Shown here: positions 1 to 6,674 of the stretch, piece by piece | How the letters are laid out: each line of letters begins with the position of its first letter | How positions within the stretch are numbered: the first letter of the stretch is position 1 | Assembly: GCA_004356385.1 (NCBI GenBank) | Contig: SMXL01000073.1 | Location: 1-6,674, forward strand | Source: Bacteroidota bacterium | Lineage (GTDB): Bacteria; Bacteroidota; Rhodothermia; Rhodothermales; UBA10348 | Direction: 5' to 3' | DNA length: 6,674 nt | The notes under the pieces: model-generated | Databases searched by the model: none | Told to the model about the DNA's origin: nothing | What the model saw: the letters and a program-made list of their open reading frames with translations, nothing else | Made by a program: the position numbers and the translations under genes

Positions 1-139
1 CAATGTGTTGAAGTGTTGAATGGTGGGAAATGCAGAATTGAAACTCCAAAATAGCTGTTTCGTTGCAGAGTCGCATTCTTCCCCTATTCTGTCTGCTCTC
101 TCTAAAAAAGCCTCCAGCCCTCCATCGGTACGACCTGAC
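1..139. other. Region upstream of mtaB, no gene assigned
   Basis: The reading frame of mtaB stays open upstream to an ATG at 20, but the 40 residues this would add are Ser/Pro-rich, resemble nothing in the family and precede the conserved start of the enzyme. Frame 1 is open from the window edge to a TAG at 52-54 and could be the last 17 codons of a gene that begins outside the window; this cannot be decided here. GTGTTGAA occurs twice in tandem (5-12 and 13-20), which is close to chance. I found no convincing promoter pair or terminator. Confidence 0.4.
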
Positions 140-1453
140 ATGCCAACTGTCTCGATCCATACACTGGGGTGCAAGCTCAATTTTGCAGAATCGGGCACGC
201 TGGAAAGGCAATTTCAGGATCGACACTACGATATCGTACCGTTCGGCTCTCCCGCCGATGTAACGGTGATCAACACCTGTACCGTTACCGAAGAAGCCGA
301 CAGGAAGTGTAGACAAGTTGTTCGCCGGGCGATTCGATCCAACTCGGAAACGTTCGTCGTGGTAACGGGATGCTACGCACAGTTGCAGCCCGATGAAATA
401 GCAGCGATCCCAGGCGTCGATGCAGTCTTGGGTGCCAACGAAAAACTTCAGCTCTTTAAATACATTGACGCGTTCAATAAAAATGAAGAAACCCAGGTGT
501 CTGTTTCGTGCATTGATGACATCAACGCATTCGGCCCTGCCTACGCCTCCGGAAATCGAACTCGAGCTTTTCTAAAGGTGCAGGACGGATGCGACTACGT
601 GTGTTCGTTTTGCACGATACCATTTGCGCGAGGGAAAAGCAGATCGGCAGCGATCGCTGACATAGTCCGACAGGCCCACGAAATTGGGGATGCTGGATAC
701 AAAGAAATAGTGATAAGCGGCGTAAACATCGGTTTGTTTGGAGCGGACACCGAAGAGAAGTTCATGGATTTAATTGCCGCACTCGACGAAGTGGAAAGCA
801 TCGAGCGATTCCGGATTTCTTCTATCGAGCCCAATCTGCTGACAGACGACATCATCGATTTTGTAGCCGGATCTGATCGGTTTATGCCTCACTTTCACAT
901 GCCACTGCAAAGCGGGGACGATGAGATCCTTGGAAAAATGAAGAGACGGTATCGGAGTGACCGGTACCGAGACCGAGTTCGAAGAATAAAAGCTACCATG
1001 CCCCATGCGTGTATCGGAGTCGACGTGATCGTCGGATTTCCCGGTGAAACAGACGTTCATTTTCAAAACACACATGATTTCTTAATGGATCTACCCGTTT
1101 CGTATTTGCACGTTTTTTCGTATTCGGAAAGACCGCTTTCTTCGGCAACTTCGATTGAAACCAAATTCTCAGTACCCAAGTCAGTGCGAAGTAATCGAAA
1201 TGCCGCCCTACGACTTTTTTCGGAAAGAAAAAGAACTGCATTTTACGCCGAGAATCTGGGCACTGATCGAGCAGTCCTATGGGAGCATTCTGACAAAAGC
1301 GGTTATCAGTTGGGATTCACAGATAACTATATCCGCGTAGAACGTGCATTCGACGCGCTTACGGTTAGTGATCTCGAAATGGTATGGCTCGATACGATTT
1401 CTGCGCGTGGAAACGTCGAAATTGGTAAACCAGAGTTCATTTCACTGACGTGA
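140..1453 (+). CDS. mtaB: tRNA (N6-L-threonylcarbamoyladenosine(37)-C2)-methylthiotransferase MtaB
   Basis: MtaB is a cytoplasmic radical-SAM enzyme that converts t6A37 to ms2t6A37 in tRNAs that read ANN codons. With the start at 140 the protein has 437 residues, a usual family length. The N-terminal UPF0004 domain carries the three ligands of the auxiliary Fe-S cluster: C11 (in GCKLN), C47 (in NTCTVT) and C78 (in TGCYAQ). The radical-SAM cluster motif CxxxCxxC is C151, C155 and C158, followed by ARGKSRS. Further family motifs are ISGVNIG, MPLQSGDDEILGKMKRRY and DVIVGFPGETD. Residues from about 368 to 430 fit a TRAM RNA-binding domain. The GCKLN and RGKSRS forms favour MtaB over MiaB (i6A) or RimO (ribosomal protein S12), as far as I remember these families. 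An ATG at 20 would add 40 unconserved residues, so I chose the ATG at 140; it has no Shine-Dalgarno sequence. The stop lies 115 bp before the lipoprotein start. Confidence 0.93.
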   Translation: MPTVSIHTLGCKLNFAESGTLERQFQDRHYDIVPFGSPADVTVINTCTVTEEADRKCRQVVRRAIRSNSETFVVVTGCYAQLQPDEIAAIPGVDAVLGANEKLQLFKYIDAFNKNEETQVSVSCIDDINAFGPAYASGNRTRAFLKVQDGCDYVCSFCTIPFARGKSRSAAIADIVRQAHEIGDAGYKEIVISGVNIGLFGADTEEKFMDLIAALDEVESIERFRISSIEPNLLTDDIIDFVAGSDRFMPHFHMPLQSGDDEILGKMKRRYRSDRYRDRVRRIKATMPHACIGVDVIVGFPGETDVHFQNTHDFLMDLPVSYLHVFSYSERPLSSATSIETKFSVPKSVRSNRNAALRLFSERKRTAFYAENLGTDRAVLWEHSDKSGYQLGFTDNYIRVERAFDALTVSDLEMVWLDTISARGNVEIGKPEFISLT

Positions 1454-1557
1454 ATGCGCCTGGAATTGACTGCTTGCCCGTCCATTTGGAATTGCATTGA
1501 CGAAGGCCCGCAAATTATCGATTTTCGAGGGTTATTCAATCATCGGAATCGGATCAT

Positions 1558-1562
1558 GGAGG
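1558..1562 (+). promoter_or_regulatory. Shine-Dalgarno sequence GGAGG of the lipoprotein gene
   Basis: GGAGG lies six bases before the ATG at 1569 and nine before the ATG at 1572. It decides the start in favour of these codons over the TTG at 1497, which would put 24 extra residues before the signal peptide. None of the other three genes in the window has a comparable motif. Confidence 0.7.
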
Positions 1563-1568
1563 GAGAAC

Positions 1569-2051
1569 ATGATGCAGTCAACCAGAGTTGTGCGCCCTTT
1601 GTTGGCCATATTGGCGTTATTGATTTTCGTCTCTGTTGCGGGTTGTGAACTGTTCGGAGGCGGAGATTCCAGAGAGCTCGACGAGCTTTCCAGACAGCGA
1701 AGAATCTGGCAGACCTATAACAGCGGGACGTATTCATTCGTCCTAACCCGAGGCTGTTTCTGTGCCTATGCAGGGGAGTTCCAACTGTTCGTCGTGGAGA
1801 ACGAAATTGTACATATCGTCCCCCCGTGGGACGATCTAGAGGGTGTTCCAAGAGAGGATTGGGACATTTTCCCGACAATTGATGGACTCTTCGATGTGAT
1901 CCAGGAAGCGTATTCTGGAGATGCGGATCGAATTTCGGTTGATTATTCCGAACACGGATATCCGGCCACGACTGACATCGATTATATCAAAAATGCGATT
2001 GACGACGAACTCTTTCTAGGAGTGGAAAACCTGTTAATGGAGCTGGATTAG
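1569..2051 (+). CDS. Small lipoprotein with DUF6174-like domain, function unknown
   Basis: The predicted protein has 160 residues. A basic N-terminus (R6, R9) is followed by a hydrophobic stretch (about 10-24) and the lipobox VAGC, so signal peptidase II cleavage before C26 is expected. The mature part starts with ELFGGGD; it lacks the acidic run after the cysteine that exports lipoproteins to the cell surface in Bacteroidota, so a periplasm-facing membrane anchor is more likely (inference). Residues 45-148 match my memory of DUF6174: a W and a TYSF segment, a close cysteine pair C63/C65 in GCFC, a short beta segment (FVVENEIVHI), then TIDGLFDVIQEA, and a D-Y...GYP...IDYI...DDE ending. The biochemical role of this domain is not known to me. 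C63 and C65 could form a disulfide or bind a ligand. The gene follows mtaB in the same direction after 115 bp with no evident terminator between them, so cotranscription is possible but functionally unexplained. The next gene, carB, is convergent. The start may be one codon later (1572). Confidence 0.8.
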   Translation: MMQSTRVVRPLLAILALLIFVSVAGCELFGGGDSRELDELSRQRRIWQTYNSGTYSFVLTRGCFCAYAGEFQLFVVENEIVHIVPPWDDLEGVPREDWDIFPTIDGLFDVIQEAYSGDADRISVDYSEHGYPATTDIDYIKNAIDDELFLGVENLLMELD

Positions 2052-2114
2052 ACGGTTACGTGGGTAGATAGAAGTTGCGCATTTACCTCCCTTCGGTCAG
2101 TGAATACGACATCT

Positions 2115-4943
2115 CTATCTCGAGAGATATAAGTTCCTCATCTCATAGGGGCGGCTGAAGTGTTCGTCCGTGAGTTCATCAATAAAAGCGATGGACTCGC
2201 CCGTAGACTTCATCTCAGGCCCCAGCTCCTTGGGCACTTCGGGGAATTTGTCCCATGAGAAAACTGGCTCCTTGAGGGCATATCCAACGAGCGTGGATTC
2301 AAGGTCTCCCCTCTCGCGAAACTCTGCGATTTTCTCCCCCAACATGATTCTTGTTGCGATATTTGCTATGGGAATGCCAGTTGCTTTGGCAACAAACGGC
2401 ACCGTCCGCGAAGCCCTTGGATTTGCTTCAATTACGTACACGTTCTCATCCTTAATAACGAGCTGAACATTCACGAGTCCAATCACGTCCAGGCGATCTG
2501 CGATCTCCTTTACGTACCGTCTTACGGAGTTCAGGACTACATCAGAGAGAGAATACGGAGGTAACACCGCGGTCGAGTCGCCCGAATGAACCCCGGCAGG
2601 TTCGATATGCTGCATGATTCCGGCAATCCAAACTTCGTCGCCGTCGCGAATCGCATCCACGTCCAGCTCAATTCCATCTTCCAGAAACAGGTCGAGAAGA
2701 ACCGAATTGTCCGGCATCTGCCTCCAGATTTCCAGCAGACAGCTCTCTACTTCTTCCTTATTGATTGCGATACGCATGCCTTGACCGCCAAGAACGTAAC
2801 TCGGACGAACCAGGACAGGATATCCGATCCTTTCGGCAGCTTCGACCGCCTCGTGCACCGTGCTTGCCATTCCGTACGGTGGATAGGGAATTTCAAGCTC
2901 TTTGAGAATCTCCGAGAATCGGCCCCGATTTTCGGCAAGATCCATGTTATCGGCCGATGTGCCTATAATGGGAACGCCTATTGCTTCAACTTGTCGAGAA
3001 AGTTTGAGAGCAGTCTGGCCACCGAGCTGAACAATGACTCCCACCGGTTTCTCGTGTTCAATAACATCTCGAACCTTTTCCCAAAAAACGGGCTCGAAAT
3101 ACAGCTTGTCGGCGACATCAAAATCCGTCGAGACCGTCTCGGGATTGCAGTTGATCATAATGGCCTCATACCCCATCTCCTTTGACGCCAGCACGCCGTG
3201 CACGCACGAGTAGTCGAACTCGATACCCTGTCCGATTCGGTTCGGACCGCTGCCGAGGATGATCACTTTTTTCTTTTTCGAAACTTCGCTTTCACACGAA
3301 GATTCGTAAGACGAGTAGAAGTACGGTGTTTGGGCCGGAAATTCGCCTGCACAGGTGTCAACCTGTTGGAAGGTAGGCTTGACGCCCAGTTCCAGCCGCT
3401 TCGAGCGAACCTCCTCCTCATTGACATCTTCCATCACCAAATAGGCGATTTGTATGTCCGAAAAACCATAACGCTTGATCAAACGCATGAAGTCTGGTTC
3501 CATTCGCTCCAGAGATTGCGTACGAATTTCCTCTTCTAGTTGTACGAGCTCTTGAATCTGATATAGAAACCACGGGTCGGTCTTGGAAATGTCAGCGATC
3601 TCTTCGACCGAGGCGCCCATCTTGAAGGCGTTCCGAATCTGTAAAGTGCGATCCCAATAGGGCTTTTTCAGGCGGTCCCGAATTTCTCCTCGTGGCGATT
3701 CATCTCGGTCCGCACCCAATCCAGCATATCCATTTTCAAGGCTCTGCCAAGCTTTCTGTAAACTTTCGGGAAAACTCCGCCCGATGGCCATTACTTCGCC
3801 GACCGACTTCATCTGCGTTGTCAACTCCTCATCAACTCCCTCAAATTTTTCAAAGTTGAATCGGGGAATCTTGGTGACGACGTAGTCAATGGCCGGTTCG
3901 AAGCAGGCCGACGTCGTTCCGGTAACGTCGTTGGTTAGCTCATCTAGCGTATATCCAATAGCCAGTTTTGCCGCTACTTTTGCTATCGGATAACCCGTTG
4001 CTTTCGATGCCAGAGCCGATGACCGGGAAACGCGTGGGTTGATTTCGATGGCGATCATTCGCCCAGTCGCCGGATCTACAGCAAACTGGACGTTGCATCC
4101 ACCAGCAAACGTGCCAATGGACCTCATCATTTTGATCGCGGCGTCACGCATCGTCTGAAACTGCTTGTCTGTGAGCGTTTGTGCAGGCACGACCGTCACC
4201 GAGTCACCCGTGTGAACGCCCATTGGATCCACGTTCTCGATTGAGCAAATAATGATGACGTTGTCGTTGGAATCCCGGAGCAGTTCCAGCTCAAATTCCT
4301 TCCATCCGAAAACGCACTCTTCAACCAGAATCTCGTGGATGGGGGAAAGTTCAAGACCGCGCATCACTTTGCGGTCGAATTCCTCCGGCTCCCAGACAAT
4401 CCCGCTGCCGGTCCCGCCGAGCGTGAATGAGGGTCGGATTACAATCGGAATCCCGCCCAACTCCTGTGTGATTTCTTTGGCCTCAAGCAGGCTCTTTGCC
4501 ACGCTGCTTCGAGCCTGATCGATGCCGATCGACTCCATCAACTCGCGAAACAGTTGTCGATCTTCCGTAATGCGGATCGCATCGATGTCGACGCCGATGA
4601 CCTCGACGTTTTGTGCGTCCCAAAAGCCCTCCTGATGAAGTTGATCGGCGAGATTTAGAGCCGTTTGTCCACCCATGGTTGGAAGTACCGCGTCTGGGTT
4701 CTCTTCCTCAACAATTTGTTTGATGGACTCAGGAGTCAGCTCCCTCAGATAAATCTTATCCGCCGTCACAGGATCAGTCATGATCGTGGCTGGATTCGAA
4801 TTGACCAACACGACCTCGTATCCTTCCGCGCGCAAGGATCTGGCTGCCTGGCTTCCCGAATAATCGAATTCGCAGGCCTGTCCAATAATGATAGGCCCTG
4901 AACCGATCAGGAGGATTTTCTTGATGTCTGTTCTTTTTGGCAT
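2115..4943 (-). CDS. carB: Carbamoyl-phosphate synthase large subunit, short form without MGS domain
   Basis: CarB makes carbamoyl phosphate from bicarbonate, ammonia (channelled from CarA) and two ATP, for pyrimidines and arginine. The 942 residues divide into a carboxyphosphate half (1 to about 402), an oligomerisation region (about 403-555) and a carbamoyl-phosphate half (about 556-942). The first ATP-grasp shows R129, R170, Q286, E300, N302 and R304 ([10 protein letters not shown]). The second shows R713, Q827, E839 and N841 (EANPRASRT). [10 protein letters not shown] and GQGIEFDYS mark the two N-terminal subdomains. The protein stops about 30 residues after GPEMKSTGE, where the E. coli enzyme (1073 residues) continues with the MGS-like allosteric domain. 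The end NLYLSR resembles Bacteroidota CarB as I remember it, so this looks like a lineage form rather than a broken gene. The ATG at 4943 gives [10 protein letters not shown], aligned with the E. coli start; no Shine-Dalgarno is visible. It follows carA after 27 bp, so both are probably on one transcript. Confidence 0.97.
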   Translation of the reverse strand: MPKRTDIKKILLIGSGPIIIGQACEFDYSGSQAARSLRAEGYEVVLVNSNPATIMTDPVTADKIYLRELTPESIKQIVEEENPDAVLPTMGGQTALNLADQLHQEGFWDAQNVEVIGVDIDAIRITEDRQLFRELMESIGIDQARSSVAKSLLEAKEITQELGGIPIVIRPSFTLGGTGSGIVWEPEEFDRKVMRGLELSPIHEILVEECVFGWKEFELELLRDSNDNVIIICSIENVDPMGVHTGDSVTVVPAQTLTDKQFQTMRDAAIKMMRSIGTFAGGCNVQFAVDPATGRMIAIEINPRVSRSSALASKATGYPIAKVAAKLAIGYTLDELTNDVTGTTSACFEPAIDYVVTKIPRFNFEKFEGVDEELTTQMKSVGEVMAIGRSFPESLQKAWQSLENGYAGLGADRDESPRGEIRDRLKKPYWDRTLQIRNAFKMGASVEEIADISKTDPWFLYQIQELVQLEEEIRTQSLERMEPDFMRLIKRYGFSDIQIAYLVMEDVNEEEVRSKRLELGVKPTFQQVDTCAGEFPAQTPYFYSSYESSCESEVSKKKKVIILGSGPNRIGQGIEFDYSCVHGVLASKEMGYEAIMINCNPETVSTDFDVADKLYFEPVFWEKVRDVIEHEKPVGVIVQLGGQTALKLSRQVEAIGVPIIGTSADNMDLAENRGRFSEILKELEIPYPPYGMASTVHEAVEAAERIGYPVLVRPSYVLGGQGMRIAINKEEVESCLLEIWRQMPDNSVLLDLFLEDGIELDVDAIRDGDEVWIAGIMQHIEPAGVHSGDSTAVLPPYSLSDVVLNSVRRYVKEIADRLDVIGLVNVQLVIKDENVYVIEANPRASRTVPFVAKATGIPIANIATRIMLGEKIAEFRERGDLESTLVGYALKEPVFSWDKFPEVPKELGPEMKSTGESIAFIDELTDEHFSRPYEMRNLYLSR

Positions 4944-4970
4944 GGGGAGACGATGGAAATGAAGGGCCTT

Positions 4971-6119
4971 CTATTTGGCGGCAACGACCGCCGATGACTG
5001 TTCTACGTGAGCACCCGGCGATGCAATTTCTGAAAGAAATTGCTGAAAGAGATAGTGACTGTCATGCGGACCAGGTGATGCCTCCGGGTGATACTGTACC
5101 GAAAAGGCTCGACATGTCTTGAACGCGAGGCCTTCGAGCGTCCCGTCGTTCAGATTGACATGGGTCATCTCTGCTATCCTCGGTCGAACGGACTCCGCGT
5201 CCACAGCAAATCCGTGATTCTGGGTCGAGACTTCCACTCGTGACGTGATGAGGTTTTTGACAGGATGGTTAGAACCTCTATGACCCACCAACATCTTGTA
5301 TACTTTGAGTCCGGAGGCGAGCGCCATCAACTGATGCCCGAGACAAATTCCAAATAATGGTAAATCAAGCGCCATTGCTTCTCGAACGGTTTCAATCGAA
5401 TCCGGCATCGATCTTGGATCGCCGGGGCCGTTTGAGAAAAAGAGGCCGTCTGGATTCCACTCAAGCGCATCGTTGAGTGAGGTCGACGCCGGGAAAACGC
5501 GAACAAAGCAATCATTGGCCGCGAAGGATCGAAGAATATTCAGCTTCACCCCAAAATCGAAGACGGCTATTCTCGGGCCATCTCCCTCTGCAAAATTGTA
5601 CGCGCTTTCAGTCGTAACCGCGGACGCCAACTCCAATCCTTCCATGGAAGGCCAGCCCTTGGCTTTTTCGATCAGCGATTCGTCATCCAAATCGGTAGAC
5701 GATATCACCGCATTCATGACTCCTTTCGCCCGAATATGGCGTACGAGTGTCCGTGTGTCCACGTTCGAGATTCCCACTACGTTGTTAGTGCGCATGAACG
5801 CGTCCAAAGATGAATCAGCCATCCGATTCGAATACTGATGCGAAAACGCTCGAACTACGAGTCCCGCGATCATGGGTTCGAGAGCCTCCATATCGGCTTC
5901 AGACGCCCCATAATTGCCGATATGCGGATACGTCATCATCATGATTTGACCGTGATAGGAAGGATCAGTCATGATCTCCTGATAGCCCGTCATGCTTGTA
6001 TTAAAGCACAATTCTCCCCCTATCTCGCCTCTTTTTCCAATCGCGACACCCGTCACGACCGTGCCATCGGCAAGTGCAAGCTTGCACGTATCCTTATATT
6101 TACTGAGTACTTGAATCAT
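4971..6119 (-). CDS. carA: Carbamoyl-phosphate synthase small subunit (glutaminase)
   Basis: CarA hydrolyses glutamine and passes ammonia to CarB. The 382 residues show the N-terminal CPSase small-chain domain (about 10-150; FNTSMTGYQEI, DPSY, YPHIGNYG, NVDTRTLVRHIR) and a C-terminal class I glutamine amidotransferase domain (about 182-366). The catalytic triad is complete: nucleophile C259 in GICLGHQ, H344 and E346 in QYHPEA. SNGPGDP (229-235) and TQNHGFAVD (299-307) are further family motifs. Unlike human or fungal forms it is not fused to other enzymes. The last 15 or so residues are Ala/Val/Ser-rich and probably a loose tail. The ATG at 6119 fits the family start; the sequence before it (AGAAAAGACGT) is purine-rich but has no true Shine-Dalgarno. 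It is the first gene of the carAB pair. A strong terminator hairpin ends 67 bp upstream, so expression either begins inside those 67 bp or depends on reading through the hairpin. Confidence 0.97.
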   Translation of the reverse strand: MIQVLSKYKDTCKLALADGTVVTGVAIGKRGEIGGELCFNTSMTGYQEIMTDPSYHGQIMMMTYPHIGNYGASEADMEALEPMIAGLVVRAFSHQYSNRMADSSLDAFMRTNNVVGISNVDTRTLVRHIRAKGVMNAVISSTDLDDESLIEKAKGWPSMEGLELASAVTTESAYNFAEGDGPRIAVFDFGVKLNILRSFAANDCFVRVFPASTSLNDALEWNPDGLFFSNGPGDPRSMPDSIETVREAMALDLPLFGICLGHQLMALASGLKVYKMLVGHRGSNHPVKNLITSRVEVSTQNHGFAVDAESVRPRIAEMTHVNLNDGTLEGLAFKTCRAFSVQYHPEASPGPHDSHYLFQQFLSEIASPGAHVEQSSAVVAAK

Positions 6120-6143
6120 ACGTCTTTTCTAAATCGAACTACA

Positions 6144-6178
6144 CTGTACCTGAGCTTTTTGTCCGCAAATGCTGTACC
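6144..6178. repeat. Pair of direct repeats CTGTACC in front of carA
   Basis: CTGTACC occurs at 6144-6150 and again at 6172-6178, 28 bp apart start to start, which is a little under three helical turns. Both copies lie between the terminator hairpin and the carA start codon, where a promoter of carA and its operator would be expected if transcription starts downstream of the hairpin. A role as a regulator-binding pair is inference; the units are short and could match by chance. Confidence 0.3.
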
Positions 6179-6186
6179 GCACTGGC

Positions 6187-6218
6187 AAAAAAAAACCTCC
6201 CCAGGAACCCTGAGAAGG
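6187..6218 (-). terminator. Intrinsic terminator or attenuator upstream of carA
   Basis: Read on the minus strand, CCTTCTCAGG, a three-base loop (GTT) and CCTGGGGAGG form a ten-pair stem with two G-U pairs, followed directly by nine T. This is a textbook Rho-independent terminator. It points towards carA and lies 67 bp before its ATG. It may end an upstream transcript (a gene beyond the window or a small RNA) or act as a conditional attenuator of carAB. On the plus strand the hairpin is followed by TATCTAAAG rather than T, so it is not bidirectional. The hairpin and T-run are directly visible; the role is inference. Confidence 0.85.
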
Positions 6219-6235
6219 TATCTAAAGCCTATTTA

Positions 6236-6595
6236 AGGCCACCGTTGAATGCGGTTGCAGAGCAAATAACGAGCAAGCGAGTGTACCGGCCCTTTCCGGT
6301 TCAATAATTTACCGTTTGAAACTGCGTTCAGAGGCTTATTACTGAGCATTGTACTGAAAATGCTCAGAATGGCCGAGAAATGCGCCGACTGTCCGCAGAA
6401 CAGAACCAGTGATTGATTGCGACATGAAAATACGGTCGCTTCCTTCCATTGACAACAACGGAACGGAGAGGAATTCGATTTCCATTCAGCGATGTCGATT
6501 TTTCGACAGATCCTCAAATACGCTTCATTCAGAATCGTTCTGATACAATCAAACTGGTTATGAAAATCACCTGCCTGAAAATGCGCTGAGAACCC
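6236..6595 (-). other. 120-codon open frame of doubtful coding value, ending just before the terminator
   Basis: After a TAG at 6596-6598 this frame stays open for 120 codons to a TAA at 6233-6235, whose last base lies 15 bases before the terminator stem. The only ATG in frame is at 6349, giving a 38-residue basic peptide (MLSNKPLNAVSNGKLLNRK, ending NRIQRWP); a TTG at 6517 would give 94 residues. The translation is rich in Cys, Ser, Asn and Arg and poor in Asp and Glu, unlike the acidic proteins nearby, and I recognise no family. It could be a leader peptide, a decayed gene or chance. A real protein is the less likely reading. Confidence 0.15.
6324..6385. repeat. Long imperfect inverted repeat with a perfect 9-bp core
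   Basis: CTGAGCATT (6342-6350) and AATGCTCAG (6359-6367) pair perfectly around an eight-base loop. Beyond an internal loop, GGC (6333-6335) pairs with GCC (6372-6374), then TTC (6327-6329) with GAA (6377-6379) and GCG (6324-6326) with CGC (6383-6385), giving 18 pairs in 62 bases. No T-run follows on either strand, so it is not a terminator. It could be a folded RNA element in the transcript that reaches the terminator at 6218, or a protein-binding palindrome. Confidence 0.5.
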
Positions 6596-6674
6596 CTAGT
6601 AACCGTTCAGCAGCAATTCTGAATCCCTTGAGCCAGATAGTCGTTAAAATGTGTCAGTTTCTTTCGTCGACAAA

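Larger units (their letters stand above)
6120..6674. other. 555-bp region upstream of carA without a confident gene
   Basis: No ORF here resembles a family I know. The best open frames are the minus-strand frame 6236-6595 (see separate entry), a minus-strand frame 6339-6485 (48 residues, starting MEIEFLSVPLL) and a plus-strand frame 6424-6543 (39 residues, starting MKIRSLPSID); none has a Shine-Dalgarno sequence. The region holds several inverted repeats: 6324-6385 (listed separately), TGTCGA-TTTT-TCGACA at 6493-6508, and ACCGG-6 bases-CCGGT at 6285-6300. It also holds the terminator at 6187-6218 and the CTGTACC pair. I looked for tRNA, tmRNA, RNase P and 6S RNA signatures by eye and found none. 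The carAB promoter must lie here or farther upstream, but no -35/-10 or Bacteroidota -33/-7 pair is convincing. Confidence 0.5.

Noticed and set aside
20..139. N-terminal extension of mtaB from the ATG at 20
   Set aside because: The 40 added residues look unconserved, and the family start pattern (MPTVSIHTLGCKLN) begins at 140.
1497..1568. Earlier TTG start for the lipoprotein gene
   Set aside because: It would place 24 polar residues before the signal peptide; GGAGG at 1558-1562 points to the ATG at 1569 or 1572.
2063..2129. Terminator between the convergent lipoprotein and carB genes
   Set aside because: GGTAGAT/ATTTACC (2063-2087) and TATCTC/GAGATA (2116-2129) form short stems, but neither is followed by a T-run on either strand and the second overlaps the carB 3' end.
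2586..3185. Plus-strand ORF of 199 codons inside carB
   Set aside because: It is the antisense shadow of a clearly conserved carB region and has no recognisable domain.
5838..6236. Plus-strand ORF of 132 codons over the carA start
   Set aside because: Most of it is antisense to conserved carA sequence, and the rest runs through the terminator hairpin; no domain is visible.
6493..6508. Small hairpin TGTCGA-TTTT-TCGACA as a terminator
   Set aside because: Six pairs, and no T-run after it on either strand; left as a minor inverted repeat.
6187..6674. tmRNA, RNase P RNA or 6S RNA ending at the terminator
   Set aside because: The length would fit, but I found no T-loop/CCA end, no RNase P core motifs and no 6S-type bubble by eye.

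Overview
This 6.7 kb stretch looks like ordinary chromosomal DNA of a Bacteroidota/FCB-group bacterium, possibly a Balneolota or Rhodothermota relative. Two things support this. The CarB protein has the short form that ends right after the second ATP-grasp half, with a C-terminus (NLYLSR) like the one I remember from Bacteroidota CarB. In addition, mtaB, carA and carB lack Shine-Dalgarno sequences, which is common in that group. The lineage call is an inference from remembered family features, not from a search.

Layout, left to right. Positions 1-139 are a short upstream region. Positions 140-1453 (+) encode an MtaB-type radical-SAM tRNA methylthiotransferase. Positions 1569-2051 (+) encode a small lipoprotein with a DUF6174-like domain, preceded by a clear Shine-Dalgarno sequence. 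A 63-bp gap then separates it from the convergent carAB operon on the minus strand: carB at 2115-4943, and carA at 4971-6119, which is transcribed first. Positions 6120-6674 hold no confident gene. They contain a strong minus-strand intrinsic terminator (6187-6218) in front of carA, a long imperfect hairpin, a pair of 7-bp direct repeats and an unusually long open frame of doubtful coding value.

How the genes work together. CarA (glutaminase) and CarB (synthetase) form carbamoyl-phosphate synthetase, which feeds pyrimidine and arginine synthesis. CarB lacks the C-terminal MGS-like allosteric domain, so the UMP/ornithine/IMP control known from E. coli cannot work the same way. The terminator-like hairpin upstream of carA is the best candidate for control at the RNA level. 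MtaB modifies t6A37 of tRNAs and is unrelated to carAB; the lipoprotein has no known role. No CRISPR array, insertion sequence, tRNA or rRNA was recognised, and I see no convincing new multi-gene system. The carA leader region is the part most worth a second look.
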